64,000 bases of DNA from Lithodes maja. Taxonomy: Eukaryota > Arthropoda > Malacostraca > Decapoda > Lithodidae. The notes under the pieces are model-generated. The model saw only the letters and a list, made by a program, of their open reading frames with translations, ran no database searches and had not been told where the DNA came from. The stretch covers positions 95,253-159,252 of the forward strand of contig JBAKBP010003170.1 of NCBI GenBank assembly GCA_037953745.1, written 5' to 3'. The translations under genes and the position numbers were made by a program. This document shows positions 32,070 through 44,092 of the stretch, in pieces (position 1 is the first letter of the stretch; the number at the start of each line of letters is the position of its first letter).

Positions 32070-35004
32070 CCCTTCAAACTCGGATGGTACACGTGTGTAC
32101 CATTATGTTTTGCCCCCAGGAACCCGGGTGGTACAACATTGTACCATTGCTTGAAAGCCTGTGAGCTTCGTGTGCGAGGCGTCGGTCCGACGCATGTAAA
32201 CAACAGCCGGCTGGACCGACGCCCCGCATCTCCGGCCACAAGAAGGAGAGCGTCGCTTGTTCGTGTGTGCCTGTATGTTGTTGTTGTTCATCATCATCAT
32301 CATCTCCGACGCCTTGCTTCCCCCTGGGAAACCCCCACTAGAGGATGGCCATGACAGAAACGTCTCCAAGCTACTTTGTCAAGACATGCCTCCTTTGCCC
32401 GTGCCACAATGCCCCTTCCACTACGTGGAAGTTTTTCTTCAATATATTTTTCCACTTTCTTTTCCCATACCATAGGTGGTCTTCCACTACTAGCGGTTCC
32501 ATTCACCTGACTCCCATATATCTTTCTTGGCATTCTGTCTTCATCCATTCTCTGAACATGACCATACCACCTCAAAGTACTTCTCTTTATCCACTCAACC
32601 ATACCACAATCAATGCCCAAAGCCTGCTCTTCCATTCCAAAGGACTCGTACACTTCCCTATTACTTGGCCCATCTAGCCTATTCATGCCAGCTGCCATTC
32701 TGAAAAAGCTCATCTCCACAGCTCTTAGTTTGAAGAGGTCCTCGTCACTTGCCGTCCATGTCTCGCTTCCATACGAGAGTGTTGGGAGCAGCACACTGTT
32801 TCTCAGTGACTTTTTGACTTCCTGGCTAACCATTCTTCCTTTGAGAATACTATCAAGTTCTCCAATCACTTTTCTCCCTTGCATTTTTCTCTCTTTTATC
32901 TCACTCTCCATTTTACCATATTTGCATAGTACAGCTCCCAAATACTTGAAACTTTCAACCTCTTCTAGTACTTCATTTTCAATTTTATTTTACAACTTTT
33001 CTTGTGTTCTTTCTTGATTCTATATTTGTCCTTAAAATCTATAGTTTCATGCATTCTTCTCTCAAACACCATTACCTTACATTTCCCTACATTGACCTTT
33101 AACTTTCTCTTTTCACATACCCTGTCAAAGTCAGTGACCACTCTGAAGTTCTTCAGCATTTTCCGCCAACAGGACTGCATCGTCCGCATATAGGCATGTT
33201 AAAATCTTCCATGTTCTTCCCTCTGATTCCAGTCTAGCTCCCACACCCATTGATACAGCCCTACATTCCCTAATCACTCCATCCATGTATATATTGAACA
33301 ACCAAGCTGACATGACACATCCCTGTCTTACACCTACATTGACCTCAAAACTTTCACTTAACTTATCCCCTACCTTCACATTTGCCATTGCATTCCTATA
33401 AAAATATTTTACTGCCATTAGCAACTTTCCTCCCACACCATATACTGTTAACACATCCCACAGGCCCTCCCAGTCTACTTTGTCGTAGGCTTTTTCCAAA
33501 TCCATGAATGCTGCATAGAGTTTTCTGTTTTAGGCCAGATACTTCTCTACCAACAATCGCATTGAGGCTATCTGGTCAACGCAGCCCCTGCCCTTTCTGA
33601 AACCTCCCTGTTCCTTGCCTATTTTGTCATCTGTTATCTTCTGTAGCCTCTGTGTTACTACTCTTGCGTGTACCTTTCCAGGTATGCTAAGCAAGCTAAT
33701 TCCCCTATAATTCTTACACTCTTCTTTACAACCCTTCCCTTTGTACAAGGGTACTATCACTGCTTTCCTCCAGTCCTCTGGTACACTTTCCTTTTCCCAT
33801 GCTAATTTACATAACCTATGCATTATGTCAACAGCTTCTTCTCCTCCATATCTCAGCATTTCACCTGGGATGTTATCTACTCCAGCAGCTTTGCCCATTT
33901 TAAGTCTATTGATTGCTTCTTTTACTTCTTCTCTGCTTATCTGGCTTTCAACTACCCTGTTTATTCTACCTCTCTCCATTCCTATGGATGAGATCTTTGC
34001 CTTCCCCCTACTCTTTACAGCTAAGCTACTAAAATGATCTTCCCATACTTTCACCACACCATCACCCTCTACCACTTCCCCATTCATGTCCCTCATCCTA
34101 CCACCTGAGACACTCTGTCTTCTTCCCTCTGGCTTCTTTCACAGCTCTGTAGTATGCTTTCCTGTCATTCAGAAACTGTTCACTAATCTTTCTCCCATAT
34201 GCCTCATCTGTCTTCCTTTTAGCGTCTTGTATCGCCCTCTTCACTCTTTGTTTCAAATTTTTATATTCTTCTTTCCTCGCATCTCTAGTTTCTCTAGGTA
34301 TATTCTTTTGCAGCATACTCTTTCTGAACTCTTTCTTCTTTTTCACTATTTCTTTTATCTCTTTACTAAACCATGCGTTACCTTTCTTCTTCCACATTTT
34401 AAAGGTTTTCTTCCCACATACTTTCTCAGCTGCTTTAATCATGGAGTCTCTTGTACCTTTCCATACTTCGTCTACAGTATTTCCCAGATCTATCATAACA
34501 TCCATGTCCTTTATAGTCTCTTTCAGGATGTCCTTGTACAGTATTTTGTTGCATTACATTCTTCATTTAATTTTCTCACATTTATTCTCTCTACTGTCAG
34601 TTTTCTCTCTTTCCTCTCATATTTCCACTCTTTCCTTATCCTCACTTTTGTCAGCACTGTATAGTGGTCTTATCCCGTCAGCATACCTCTTACAGCTTTT
34701 GAATCTAAAATTCTTCCTTTTAGTCCGGAGTTGTTGTTGTTAAGTATCGAAAAGTAGTGTAAAGTGGCTGTTTTGGCCATAAAGTTATCTCCAATGAAAT
34801 CATCATCACAAATCAAGCACTTGACTTAGAGAGCTCTACTTAACGCTATTCTACAGGTAAATAACACAGCTACGCTTGGGGATGCGCGGGAATGCGGGAA
34901 GCAGTCAGCATAACAATGATACGGTAGCCTAGCCTAGACGTTTTTCGGCCAAAACACCCGGATTTCGGGGAATATTTATGTAATGCGTAGCCGGGGCGGG
35001 AGGG
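32070..35004 (-). mobile_element. TTAA-flanked miniature element, family T4, copy 2, split by LINE G
   Basis: Parts 32070-32288 and 34742-35004, TTAA at 32066-32069 and 35005-35008. Palindromes GGTACACGTGTGTACC (32086-32101) and GGTACAACATTGTACC (32130-32145), 44 bp apart; the second is perfect here but has one mismatch in copy 1. LINE G sits at a GTT-repeat inside. Confidence 0.87.
32289..34730 (-). mobile_element. LINE G: 5'-truncated non-LTR retrotransposon
   Basis: RT-bearing LINE flanked by an 11-bp duplication TTGTTGTTGTT (32278-32288, 34731-34741). Minus-strand order: basic linker (34505-34098), RT with YRGISLLSIPGK, FRKGRGCVDQ, MDLEKAYDKVDWE, GVRQGCVMSAWLF and CLYADDAVLLAE, and a C-terminal part with WYGHVQRMDEDR and GRPPMVWEKKVE ending at 32300. 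The tail is an (ATG)n run at 32289-32303. It is broken by a TAA before MDLEKAY and by frame slips near 33180 and 32950. Related to LINE F but a distinct family (different tail). Confidence 0.9.
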
Positions 35005-35107
35005 TTAATACACAGGTTCATAGGGGTAAAGTCCGATAATCCGAAAAATCCACTAATCCGAACGAGGGCCGGTCCGCTGCCCTTCGGATTAACGGAAGTT
35101 TACTGTA

Positions 35108-35449
35108 TAATTATGCACTAGGCATTTATATTTATTTATTTTCAATTATCAATCTTAGTCTAATATAGTTCTTTGCTACTAGTTATTATTAGGATTATGT
35201 TTTAATTTATACTGCATACTATTTACTAATGTAAATATTGTACATAAAGATGAAAAAGTACACATTGTACTGTATAAATGAAAAATAACAGGATACCTTT
35301 TATATATTTTCAGTAGTCGATGGGGGTGAGGATTCTGACATGCTTAATGTATATAACGGACTGCATGCTGCCAGAATTCTAATTTAGTAGCGTTTTAATT
35401 TAAGATGACAATTCAAAAGGATGAATTTGTAAGAGACATTTATTTAGTG
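35108..35449. other. AT-rich spacer between pogo-like and DIRS elements
   Basis: About 340 bp, AT-rich, no ORF and no repeat recognised. It is neither the continuation of LINE C nor of LINE H, so it does not tell which sequence was the target of either neighbour. It may be the only host-like sequence in this part of the window. Confidence 0.5.
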
Positions 35450-35738
35450 GTAGCCTCTATATCTCCAACGTAGAGCTTATACTATGTATAATCCCACTCC
35501 TCTAGCGGAGCGGACATTATCGTAACCACTTAGCGCGATTAAATGATAACATCTAGAGTAGCACCTACTTTCTCTACTAGGGATGTTGTACACACTTTGA
35601 GGCCACTAGTTTCAGAAAAAACGAAAATATGGGTGAGAAGAGCGGAGAAAGTTGAAGAATTTTGCCCATCCACCATCGAGGCTCCTTACGGCGTCTTCGT
35701 GCGCCTCCTGTGTAACCCGGCCGGGTTTATAGGATTAT
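35450..35738 (+). repeat. DIRS left inverted terminal repeat
   Basis: Starts GTAGCCTCTATATCTCC and ends near GGGTTTATAGGATTAT; it is the approximate reverse complement of 43741-44027. Contains a GC-rich dyad (CTCCTCTAGCGGAGCGG, about 35497-35513) also seen in the right repeat and in the leader array at 36680-36990. Confidence 0.9.
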
Positions 35739-36679
35739 CTTTCTCGCGCTACCCTCCATGTCAACACAAAGATTTCTGTGTCCCATATTTCGTGCCTTCC
35801 ATTCCTGTCCCCTTCCCTTTTGGTGAGTTGTGAGCCTTATTTAAGGCACCTGTGGTTCTAGACAGATGATCCGTGATGCAGGCACGCTAAAAATGGGCTC
35901 TAATGTGTTTAATTTTGAGTGTTGCGTGAGAATGGTGGTCACTAGTTTGAAGCGGGCAGTCGCCCTCCCGTCTGGCGCCGACCGGTGTAAATAGGCCTTT
36001 GCCTCTTTCGTTCACTAATTAGTTTTGCGGTGGCTTTAGTTTTTGTATGGCTAGGTTTCTTTTCAATTAGGGCTTCATGTCACTGCATTAGCTTTTGCTA
36101 CTCATTTCGCGTAGTGGTGTCTCACTATCTGAGTTTCCTAGGCTAAGCTAACCTTGATGACTGAGAGGGGGGCACAGACCTCTTATTTCTCTTTCATTTA
36201 GCCACCTCATTGGGTTGCCTTCCCTATCGAGGTAATTTCCTGGCCCACAGAGGCCTGGTGATGGAGCCCCGGTTACCTCCGTTAGTGTGACGCTATACCG
36301 AATTTTGCGTAGCTTAGCCTAGCCTTAGTCGAAGGGGTCTGTTTGCTATTCACACTGTTACCAGATCAGTCTGGCTTCTCATGCACGGCTCCTGAAAATA
36401 TAGGGAATGTGAAACCATCATCTTGGTAATTATTGAGTTGGCAACAGTGTCAGCGTTCCTCATCTGGTTCGTCTGACGCATACCCCAGGGTCCCCGCATA
36501 TATTGTAGTCTTCAGTGATCCTCTGATTGTTTGGCCGCTCCCTGTTGGTCACTGCCATCCGACATACTGGTCGTGCTAACAATACCTGCAAAACCCCGTT
36601 ACGCAGACGCTCCCACGTCTGCTGTGCTTGCCCAACGCCTTTCACCAGCGTGCCTGAGGCCTAGACTGTCGGTCCGCAT

Positions 36680-36990
36680 ATGGACCGCTCCGCACTGGGA
36701 GCGGCCTCACAACCCCCGCTCCGCTCTGTGAGAGGGATTCCCCGCTCCGCTCTAGGAGTGGGTTGCTTTTACTGCCTCCATACCAGAGGCTAGTTGGCTG
36801 GGTGTTCACACTCTTCTGTTTTATCACACAGGCTGTGCCCCCGCTCCGCTCGTGGACGGTTCCGCTCGGTGAGCGGACATTCCCGCCCGCCCGTCGGTAC
36901 CTCCCCGCACTGGGAGCGGACATTCCCACCCGGAGAGCGGAAATATCCCGCTCTGGAAGGGGAACTTTCCCGCTCTGGGAGCGGACTTGT
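36680..36990 (+). repeat. GC-rich palindrome array in DIRS leader
   Basis: Eight or so irregular copies of short dyads built on CCGCTC...GAGCGG (for example CCGCACTGGGAGCGGAC). The 11-mer GAGCGGACATT occurs at 36871-36881 and 36914-36924 and also in the left terminal repeat at 35508-35518. Lies between the left terminal repeat and gag. Confidence 0.75.
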
Positions 36991-37278
36991 GACGTCACTG
37001 CAGCTGCATTTCTACACTTCCTCATCGGTGCCTAAAGGCCTTCAGGTATTATTCCCTCCTTTTTTGGGGGGATATGCAATACTTTCATGGGAAGTGAAAC
37101 TGACTCTTGGTCTACTCTGACCTGGTGTGTGGGGTTTCACTGGAACTTTTTGTAGGTTCACCTGTGTACTGCTAGGCCCTTCCATATTGGTGGGGCCTTT
37201 TTGCTTACCTTGCATTAGGGGGGAGGGGGGGGGGGATGTCTCCTTCACTGGGAAGGTGCTCCAGTCTCAAGGTCTAGA

Positions 37279-39996
37279 TTGAGCTGTGTGGTGACTTTCT
37301 GTCCTTGTGCCTGTAGTTTTTCATGGGGATACCTAGGGATTTTTGTGCATGCTACACTTGCTTGCTATGATTACTTCCTCATATCTGTGTGTCATTCATG
37401 GTGTACATACCTGGAATACTGCCTAACCCTGCCTAATGTGGGGTTTTGGTCTGGTTATGCGCTAACGGGTTTTTTTCTTTCCGTGTGTAGTGGTGATGTC
37501 TCTTCCGGCTTGCGCACGCTTGGGGTGCAACAAACGGGCCTTGGGAGATGGTCATACGAGTGCTGCATCCATGTAGCGTGCTACCACAGGGACAGATTCA
37601 ACCCTCGTCGATGTGGCCCCTGTTTGGTGGACCTCATGACCCTGGAATCTCGCCTTACGTCGCCGGAGGCTGGTGTGGCCAAGTCCGGCCTCTGTGCCAC
37701 TTGGAGGACCCTTTTCCACCATGTCAGGGACTCTCTGCATCTGATCCCTCGCTTTATCGACGACAGTGTGCGGTTGCTGCTGGACCTCCCTCTGTTCTCG
37801 CCGGCTGGGATCCAGGCCGCCCGGACTCAAGTGCCTTCGTCGACTATCTCGCCGGCCTCTGCAGACACTGGGAGAAGGAAGAAGCGTTGCAGATCCCGCT
37901 CACCGACGCCTCGTTGCCATGGGTCCCACTTGCCTCCTCGGCATGCTGTCTCTTCAGGTCTGGACAGGGGCAGTACAACCTTCACGGCAAAGAAAAGTGA
38001 CCCCGCTGTTACCACCTCGCCTACTGTCGTGGCGCCACCATTCTCGCCGTCTCGCTGTATGACCCATGACCTCATTAAGGAAATTGAGGTCGTGAAGGCC
38101 GGGGAGGCCCATCACCCTTCGTCGCCTGTGCCCCTGGTGGCCCTGTCTACTCCTCCATCTTGAGCTGCTGCCCTCTTCCAATTAGTCCCCTCATCTATCC
38201 AGTCTTCCCTTTCACCACATCCGTCGGCTTCCAATGTCGACCCTGCCTTTGCCTGTGGCCAGCCTTCTCCCACTGCTGCTGGTCGGGACGTGTCGCCATT
38301 GGCCTCCCCCTTCCGTCGTCCGCATACAATAGAGCAGGGTGACCGTGGGAATGACTTGTGGGTGGACAAGCAAGAGGTTGCAGTGGCCCCTGTGGAACCT
38401 GGTAAGGATGCTTGGGAGGAGGAGGACGGGGCTGTGGACGAGGACTCTCCTCGTCGCTCCCTCCTACACGCCTCCCCCTCGGGTTGGACGCCGTCGACAC
38501 CTTCGATCCTTTTCATCGTCTCCCTCGGATGCCGCTGAAGACCCTGCATGGCTAAAGGACATTGCCGCCCTGCGTGAAGAGCAGGGGCTGGCACAGGATG
38601 TGAACGCAGAACTGTTCGAGGGAAACAGCAAGTGAAGGCTCAAGAGGCAAACATTGAACAGTTTACCGCCCTGAGGGAGTAACATGCCCAACAGTTTACC
38701 TCCCTCCAGGAAACACTTGCTCGTCTCGCAGAGGCTGAAGTACGACCGTCTCCTATCCCTCCGGTCGTACCTGTGGTTAATCCTCTCCAACCTTTGGAGG
38801 AGCACCTGCCTACAGCACCCGCTCACCTTGTGGTTGCTGCTCCGCGTGATCCTCCCCCTGCCCCTTCTCAGGCTTCCGCGGCATCTTTTGTCGTGCTGCC
38901 TGGGAGTGGGCTGGGGTTGGTTGGTCAGCCCGTCAGCGTTCCTTCTTTAGGGCGCTATAAGATCCCTAAACGGAGGTTTCCTGCCCTTTATGGGGAACCT
39001 TCGGCATGAAGGAACGTGATGGCCTCACATCCGGAGCGTGCGGTCCTGCACTCACAGTGGGAGCGTCCTGTGGCTTCAAATTGGACAATACAGGTCAATG
39101 CCAAAGGCCAATTCGATTTACAGTTCTTCACGTACCGTCCGAAGGTGTCCCCCTCTGGTTCGACCAAACTATGGTCGGACTACTCCCGACAGGAAGTACA
39201 TGTCGATGCCCCCGCTCTGTCGGCCATTGCGGGGATGCCTCTGCTCAAGAGTGTCCGGGACCAGGAGGGAGCCCTGTGTCTGGAGCTCCCACTTCTTGAA
39301 GAGGGACCTTGGGAGTCTTGGCTGGCAGAGGGGGTGGACTTCGGTGTGCGGTCTGCGGAAGGTTCGTTTCCAATTCCACCTATGGAGCCCACCTTCATGT
39401 CGGGATTAGTCCTATCATCGTCGGGGATCCCTGCCAAGTATTGGTCTTGGCTGAATGCCCCTAGGGTTTCTTTTGATAGGATGTCTGATCCCTTCTTCAC
39501 ACCCCCTGATAAGAGTACCCTCGAGCGAGATCACCGGCTTCGACAGCGCTCGGCTCGCTTGCTCTCTACCCTCTTGGTGCAGTTTCAGCTGGCTCGGCTT
39601 CATCTCCAACTTAATGAAGCCCAGCCTGCTGGTGATCTGTGGCAGGGTGGGGAGCACTTGCGGCGCGCCCACCTGCAGATGGCTCTGAACTTCGTGGTGG
39701 ACCTTCACCATGCCATCCATGAGGCTGCTCGCTGTCGTCAGTCTTCTGCAAGAAGGCCCCCTCCGAAGTTCGGACGAAACTCCTGTGCTCTGAGCTCGCG
39801 ACGGAGGGTCTCTTCTCAGATGGGGCGTGGCAGGAGGCCTACCTCCATGCGGCTGCGGAACGCTTTGCACCCCTGCGGAAAGGGGCGTCGAAGCCCTCAA
39901 CAGCCGCTTCCTCCTTCAGTCGGGGGGGGGAAGGCCGGACTGTCGCGGGGACGCCCGTCTTGGAGTGCTGGGAAACCCAGGGTGATGGATGCCTGA
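37279..39996 (+). pseudogene. DIRS gag-like region, broken frames
   Basis: A series of open stretches upstream of RT. 37279-38163 has an arginine/serine-rich segment (RRKKRCRSRSPTPR); 38339-38635 and 38684-39009 are proline-rich; 39016-39996 is the longest clean part with LLSTLLVQFQLARLHLQL and a basic C-terminal end (RRPPPKFGRN). Position and composition fit the DIRS capsid ORF, whose sequence is poorly conserved. I recognise no zinc knuckle. Role by position only. Confidence 0.6.
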
Positions 39997-40124
39997 TCGC
40001 AGCGACCCTACGATCGTCGCTCACCGCCTCGTCCTTCCCGGCAACTGAGCATTGAGGCTTTCTCTCGGCGGTTCGACCAGAGGCAGGGACAAACTCGGCC
40101 AGCGCAAGATGCTCGTCGCCCGTT

Positions 40125-42110
40125 TTGGAGAGGCGGCGGGAACCGGGGGGGGAGGTAGTCGTGGGGGCTAGTCACGCCTCGACAAGCCCGGAGAGCACTC
40201 CGTGTCAAAAAACACGTAGCGCCTCCTGGACTGTCCCCTCTTCCCTCACCCGACTGTCTCGCCGAATCGGTGATGAGCCTAACACAAGGCGCTCATACCG
40301 GGTTCTTTCGTCCCCACTATCGGCAATGGCCCTGCCGATCGTGGGCACGTCGGGTAGTGAAGCGGGGTCTGTCCTGGAGGTGGCGGTCAAGACCTTCCCT
40401 CAGGCGGCCCCCCAACATCGACCAGTGTCTCAAGACGTTGCTAAAGTGATTCAGTCCATGCACGAGGGTGGGATAATTCGGGAGGTCACGTCTCAGCAAG
40501 GTTTCTTCCTCTCACATGTATTTCTGGTCCCCAAGAAGGACTGTGATGCGATGAGACCGGTGGTCGATCTGTCTTGCTTAAACCAACATATCGTGAACAC
40601 CCAATTTCGGATGCTCACCATCAGTCAAGTGCGGCTGGCGCTCCGGCCCGGTTCTTGGGTGGTGACCCTGGATCTCAAGGAAGCTTACTGGCATGTGCCT
40701 ATAGCCCCTCGGTTCCAGGGTTTTCTGGCGCTCCAGTCGCACAAGCAGGTGTTCACGTTCGACAGATTGCCGTTCGGCCTCAATATCGCACCGCGGGTCT
40801 TTACGAAACTCGTAAAATAGGCTTCGACTCCCCTGCTCCGTCAAGGGATTCAGATCCTGATTTACCTAGACGATTGGCTCATCTCCGCAGACTCTCCAAC
40901 ACACTGTGTAAGGGACACATTACAAGTAATACAACATATCACTCGTTTGGGATTCAAAGTCAACGTACCCAAGTCGTGCCTGAGTCCATCACAAGAAGTG
41001 ACGTGGGTAGGCCTAGACTGGGATATGACAAGCGCGACAGTCAGACAGAGTCGGGTGAATGCGGCGAAACTTCGCAGGAAGCTTTTTGCCACGTTGCACT
41101 CGGTCTCCATTACCAGGAAACTGTGGAACTCGCTCGTCGGGTCCCTCAATTGGCCGTCACTGACCATACCCTTAGGGCGGCTCAGGCTAAAACGCCTCAT
41201 ACTGCTGGGCAACAGAGCTTTTCCGCTACTGCCTCTACATCGGCTTTGGCCGATTCCACGCTCGATTCATACGAGATTAACACACTGGGTCGCTCAGGGC
41301 ACGCTCACAAATGCCGTGCCCTGGACCGCTCCGCCGCCGACTATCTGGGTAGATACCGATGCGTTAAGCGAAGTGGGGTGGGGCTACCAATCCAACATAG
41401 GTCATCAGAATCAAGGCAGGTGTCCACACATTTACATATCAATGTCTTGGAACTGTTAGTCCCGTTGTTCTTTCTGGAGGATCATGGACGGGCCCTCACC
41501 GGCAAGTCGGTAGCCTTCATGATGGACAATATGACGGCGGTTCATTGCATTCAGAAGCAGGGCTCCTCCAAGTCCGCAGTATTACAGGAGCTGGCGGAGA
41601 AATTGTTTTACCAGGCCGACAATTACAGCATCACCCTGCATGCGACTTACCTGCCCGGGACTGCCAATCTTTGGGCGGATGTTCTGTCGAGAGGACAGAG
41701 CACCCAGGTAGAATGGTCTTTCAAACAGAACGTATTCGACGACCTAGCCGCCTCCTGGGGTGTTCCGCAGGTAGACTTGTTCGCCTCCCACGAGACGAAC
41801 AAGTTGCCTGTGTTCCTGACCCGCTGGACTCGCACTCCAGTGGGGGGGCCGGATGCATTCAGCGAGGACTGGAACAGGTGGCAGTCAATATACGTGTTTC
41901 CACCACCAGACGCACTTTTAATGTGCAAAGTCCTCCACAGGCTGAGAGAGTACCGAGGCAGGGTTTGGTTGGTCGCGCCCCTCTGGCCGGCGCAAGCCTG
42001 GTATGCTCAGCTGAAGCGATGGTGCCCGAGTCCCGTTCCCCTGTCGGTCTCAGACTTCCAATTGTGGTCGATTGGAGACCTAGGGACCTCGTTGGCATTC
42101 GCATCGTGGA
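40125..42110 (+). pseudogene. DIRS reverse transcriptase and RNase H, broken
   Basis: RT: GGIIREVTSQQGFFLSHVFL, PVVDLSCLNQHIV, WVVTLDLKEAYWHVPI and FDRLPFGLNIAPRVFTKLVK. Then a TAG (40818-40820), after which the same frame continues with the catalytic box LIYLDDWLIS. A frameshift near 41420 leads to RNase H: VAFMMDNMTAVHCIQKQG, LHATYLPGTANLWADVLSR and then QVDLFASHETNKLPVF, which is characteristic of DIRS. These act in cytoplasmic or nuclear cDNA synthesis. The single stop and one or two slips are enough to inactivate it. Confidence 0.9.
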
Positions 42111-42950
42111 TGTTTGTGAGGCAGGGTGGCTCCCAGAGTTTGGAAGAATCTTGACAGACAAGTTTAATCTGCATTGGACAAAGGCTACATGGAAGACTTA
42201 CGAGTCTCACTAGAAAAGTTTCACTAAATGGATTAATGACACTGACCAAACAGTTCCATCAGTTGCATTGGTGTTTCACTACTTTAACTTTTTGTTTGAA
42301 TCCCGTCACAACATGTACAACACCCTTAGGAACCAACTGTCTGCCATACGGGAGCCTTTTGAGCGCTTAACGGGATTGGCCGTTCCTCAGCGAGAGCTGG
42401 ATTTTTTCGTGAAAGCCTGCTTTAGGCTTAGGCCACCCCCGCGTCAGATTCCTCCTCAGTGGTCTCTGGCAGAAGCTCTCAAACTCCTATCTACACCCAC
42501 TTACACTACCAACCCAACACCTGAGCACTTACTTGAAAAGACATTGTTTCTTCTTGCGTTAGCTACAGGAGAGAGTGTCTCGGAGTTGGCTGCCATGTCT
42601 AGGGCCCAGAATTGCTTGAGATTTTCTCCTATCCTCGGGTTGTTCACTTTGGCTCCATCTGTTCATTTTGTGGCTAAGAATGAACGTGAGGCACTTTTTA
42701 AGCCGTTCATTGTGCCGGCATTAAAACGAGGACGTGTTCATCATATGCTATGCCCGGTGAAAGCTTTGCATACGTTTGTACACTCCGCCAGGCCGGTGTC
42801 GGGGGTGGCGCTGTGATCATTCACTAGCTGACATTTCCGACACTGGGTTGTGGTCGCCCCACAACACGTTTGTCTCCTCCTATTTGTCCATGTCCACGGG
42901 CAGACCGGGTCGTCATTGTGTTGCGTTGGGCCAAAGGGTTCACTAGGGAT
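42110..42950 (+). pseudogene. DIRS tyrosine recombinase, broken
   Basis: An N-terminal SAM-like part (WTKATWKTYESH, then an in-frame TAG at 42211-42213, then FTKWIND), and a catalytic-domain start with LFLLALATGESVSELAAMSR, the box holding the first conserved residue region (usually an arginine in ATG-x-R; here the position reads ESV). The region with the later H-x-x-R and tyrosine is degraded after 42816. In DIRS this enzyme integrates circular DNA in place of an integrase. Confidence 0.8.
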
Positions 42951-43563
42951 ATTACCTGTACTGTTCCTTCAGTCTCTGTTCCTCCTCCTATCCTTCCTTT
43001 CCATTTGGGGAAGGGGGGTATTGTTAAAGTACATGCACTTATTACCTAGGATTAGGGGGTTAATCTACTCTTAAGTTTACATTTTTCTATGATTTCTTAC
43101 CTAGGTTAAGAAATGGCCTTATTCTAGTACAGTATTACCGTAAGTCTCTTTCTTGTACTTCGGTATGTCTATGCCTCATACCTCATTACCTCAGGAAATA
43201 ATTAAGTCCTGGTCACTTATCAATTTTGTGTATCACACTCTCCATGCTATACTAAATATTATCATGCATGTGCATGTCTTTACTCTTTCCAGCATTGGGT
43301 ATTCATACTGTATTTACAAAAGGGGGGGGGGGGGCATCCTGTTGTTCATAATCATCTTTATGACATACATCATTCTTTGTCTTAGGCTAAGATCTCCATT
43401 GAAATTGACATGACTGTACTGACATTCTTAATATGCACCAGTCATTACACTCTTTAAATAAACTCTCTTGTTTATGTCTGTCTTTTCTTGGTCTTGATCT
43501 CTTCACTAACGGCTAAAGTTTTGGTTTGCAGCTTGGATGTCCGCCTCCAATTTGGTATTCTAG
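42951..43563. other. DIRS 3' untranslated region
   Basis: No usable ORF. A G-run at 43322-43335 and T-rich stretches. Leads into the internal complementary region. Confidence 0.6.
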
Positions 43564-43664
43564 CTCTACGTTGGAGACGTAGAGGCTACTACTAAATTGG
43601 GAGGTTTGACGCCTCCCAAATACCAAATAAGGAATACCTTCTATTTGGTATAGTAGCCTCGTAG
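43564..43664 (+). repeat. DIRS internal complementary region
   Basis: 43564-43588 is the near-complement of the outer start of the left terminal repeat (35450-35475), and 43596-43664 is the near-complement of the outer end of the right repeat (44025-44092). The two are joined head to tail, as expected for the DIRS region that templates circularisation of the cDNA. Confidence 0.88.
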
Positions 43665-43740
43665 TATCCAACGTTATAGTATCCCTCCCTCGCGTCATAC
43701 CCCTGCCCATCCAATCTTGTCTATTTAACTTGATACCTGG

Positions 43741-44092
43741 ATAATCCTATAAACCCGGCCGGGTTACACGGGAGGCGCACGAAGACGTCGTAAGGAGCCT
43801 AGATGGTGGATGGGCAAAATTCTTCAACTTTCTCTTCTCTTCTCACCCATATTTTCGTTTTTTTCTGTAACTAGTGGCCTCAAAGTGTGTACAACGTCCC
43901 TAGTCGAGAAAGTAGGTGCTACTCTAGATGTTATCGTTTAATCGCGCTAAGTGGTTACAATAATGCCCGCTCCGCTAGAGGAGCGGGATTATACATAGTA
44001 TAAGCTCTACGCTCTACGTAGGCTACTACGAGGCTACTACCAAATAGAAGGTTTTCCTTTTTTGGTATTTGGGAGGCGTCAAACCTCCCAAT
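43741..44092 (-). repeat. DIRS right inverted terminal repeat with outer extension
   Basis: 43741-44027 is the inverted match of the left repeat. The outer 65 bp (to 44092, ending AAACCTCCCAAT) have no partner at the left edge but do have one in the internal complementary region. LINE H sequence starts right after it. Confidence 0.88.

Larger units (their letters stand above)
30748..35105. mobile_element. Pogo/Tigger-like foldback MITE, copy 2 (with nested inserts)
   Basis: Flanked by TA at 30746-30747 and 35106-35107. Own sequence is 30748-30760, 31248-32065 and 35009-35105, inverted relative to 14391-15655. Ends CAGTAAAAGTC and GGATTAACGGAAGTTTACTG. Its terminal and internal TTAA sites were both used as targets by T4 elements (30761-30764/31244-31247 and 32066-32069/35005-35008). 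It lacks the 293-bp duplication of copy 1. No coding capacity of its own. Confidence 0.85.
35450..44092 (+). mobile_element. DIRS-type tyrosine-recombinase retrotransposon
   Basis: Inverted terminal repeats of about 290 bp (35450-35738 and 43741-44027, the right one extended to 44092), an internal complementary region (43564-43664), a gag-like region, RT plus RNase H and a tyrosine recombinase, in the DIRS order. No target duplication is expected for DIRS and none was seen. All main ORFs are broken by stops or frameshifts, so this copy is inactive. It carries no integrase or protease, which also fits DIRS. Confidence 0.93.

Noticed and set aside
34086..34664. Hydrophobic 192-codon plus-strand reading resembling a membrane protein
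   Set aside because: It is antisense to the LINE G linker; lysine-rich coding read backwards gives phenylalanine, serine and leucine runs.
35108..35449. Possible continuation of LINE C or LINE H
   Set aside because: Neither strand gives LINE-like protein or the expected 3' tail.
36642..37025. 127-codon minus-strand reading in the DIRS leader
   Set aside because: It is the translation of the GC-rich palindrome array and has a repeated low-complexity content.
40574..41400. First half of the long plus-strand reading 40574-42154
   Set aside because: The true RT frame (with YLDDWL) overlaps here in another frame; only the part after about 41420 is real RNase H coding.
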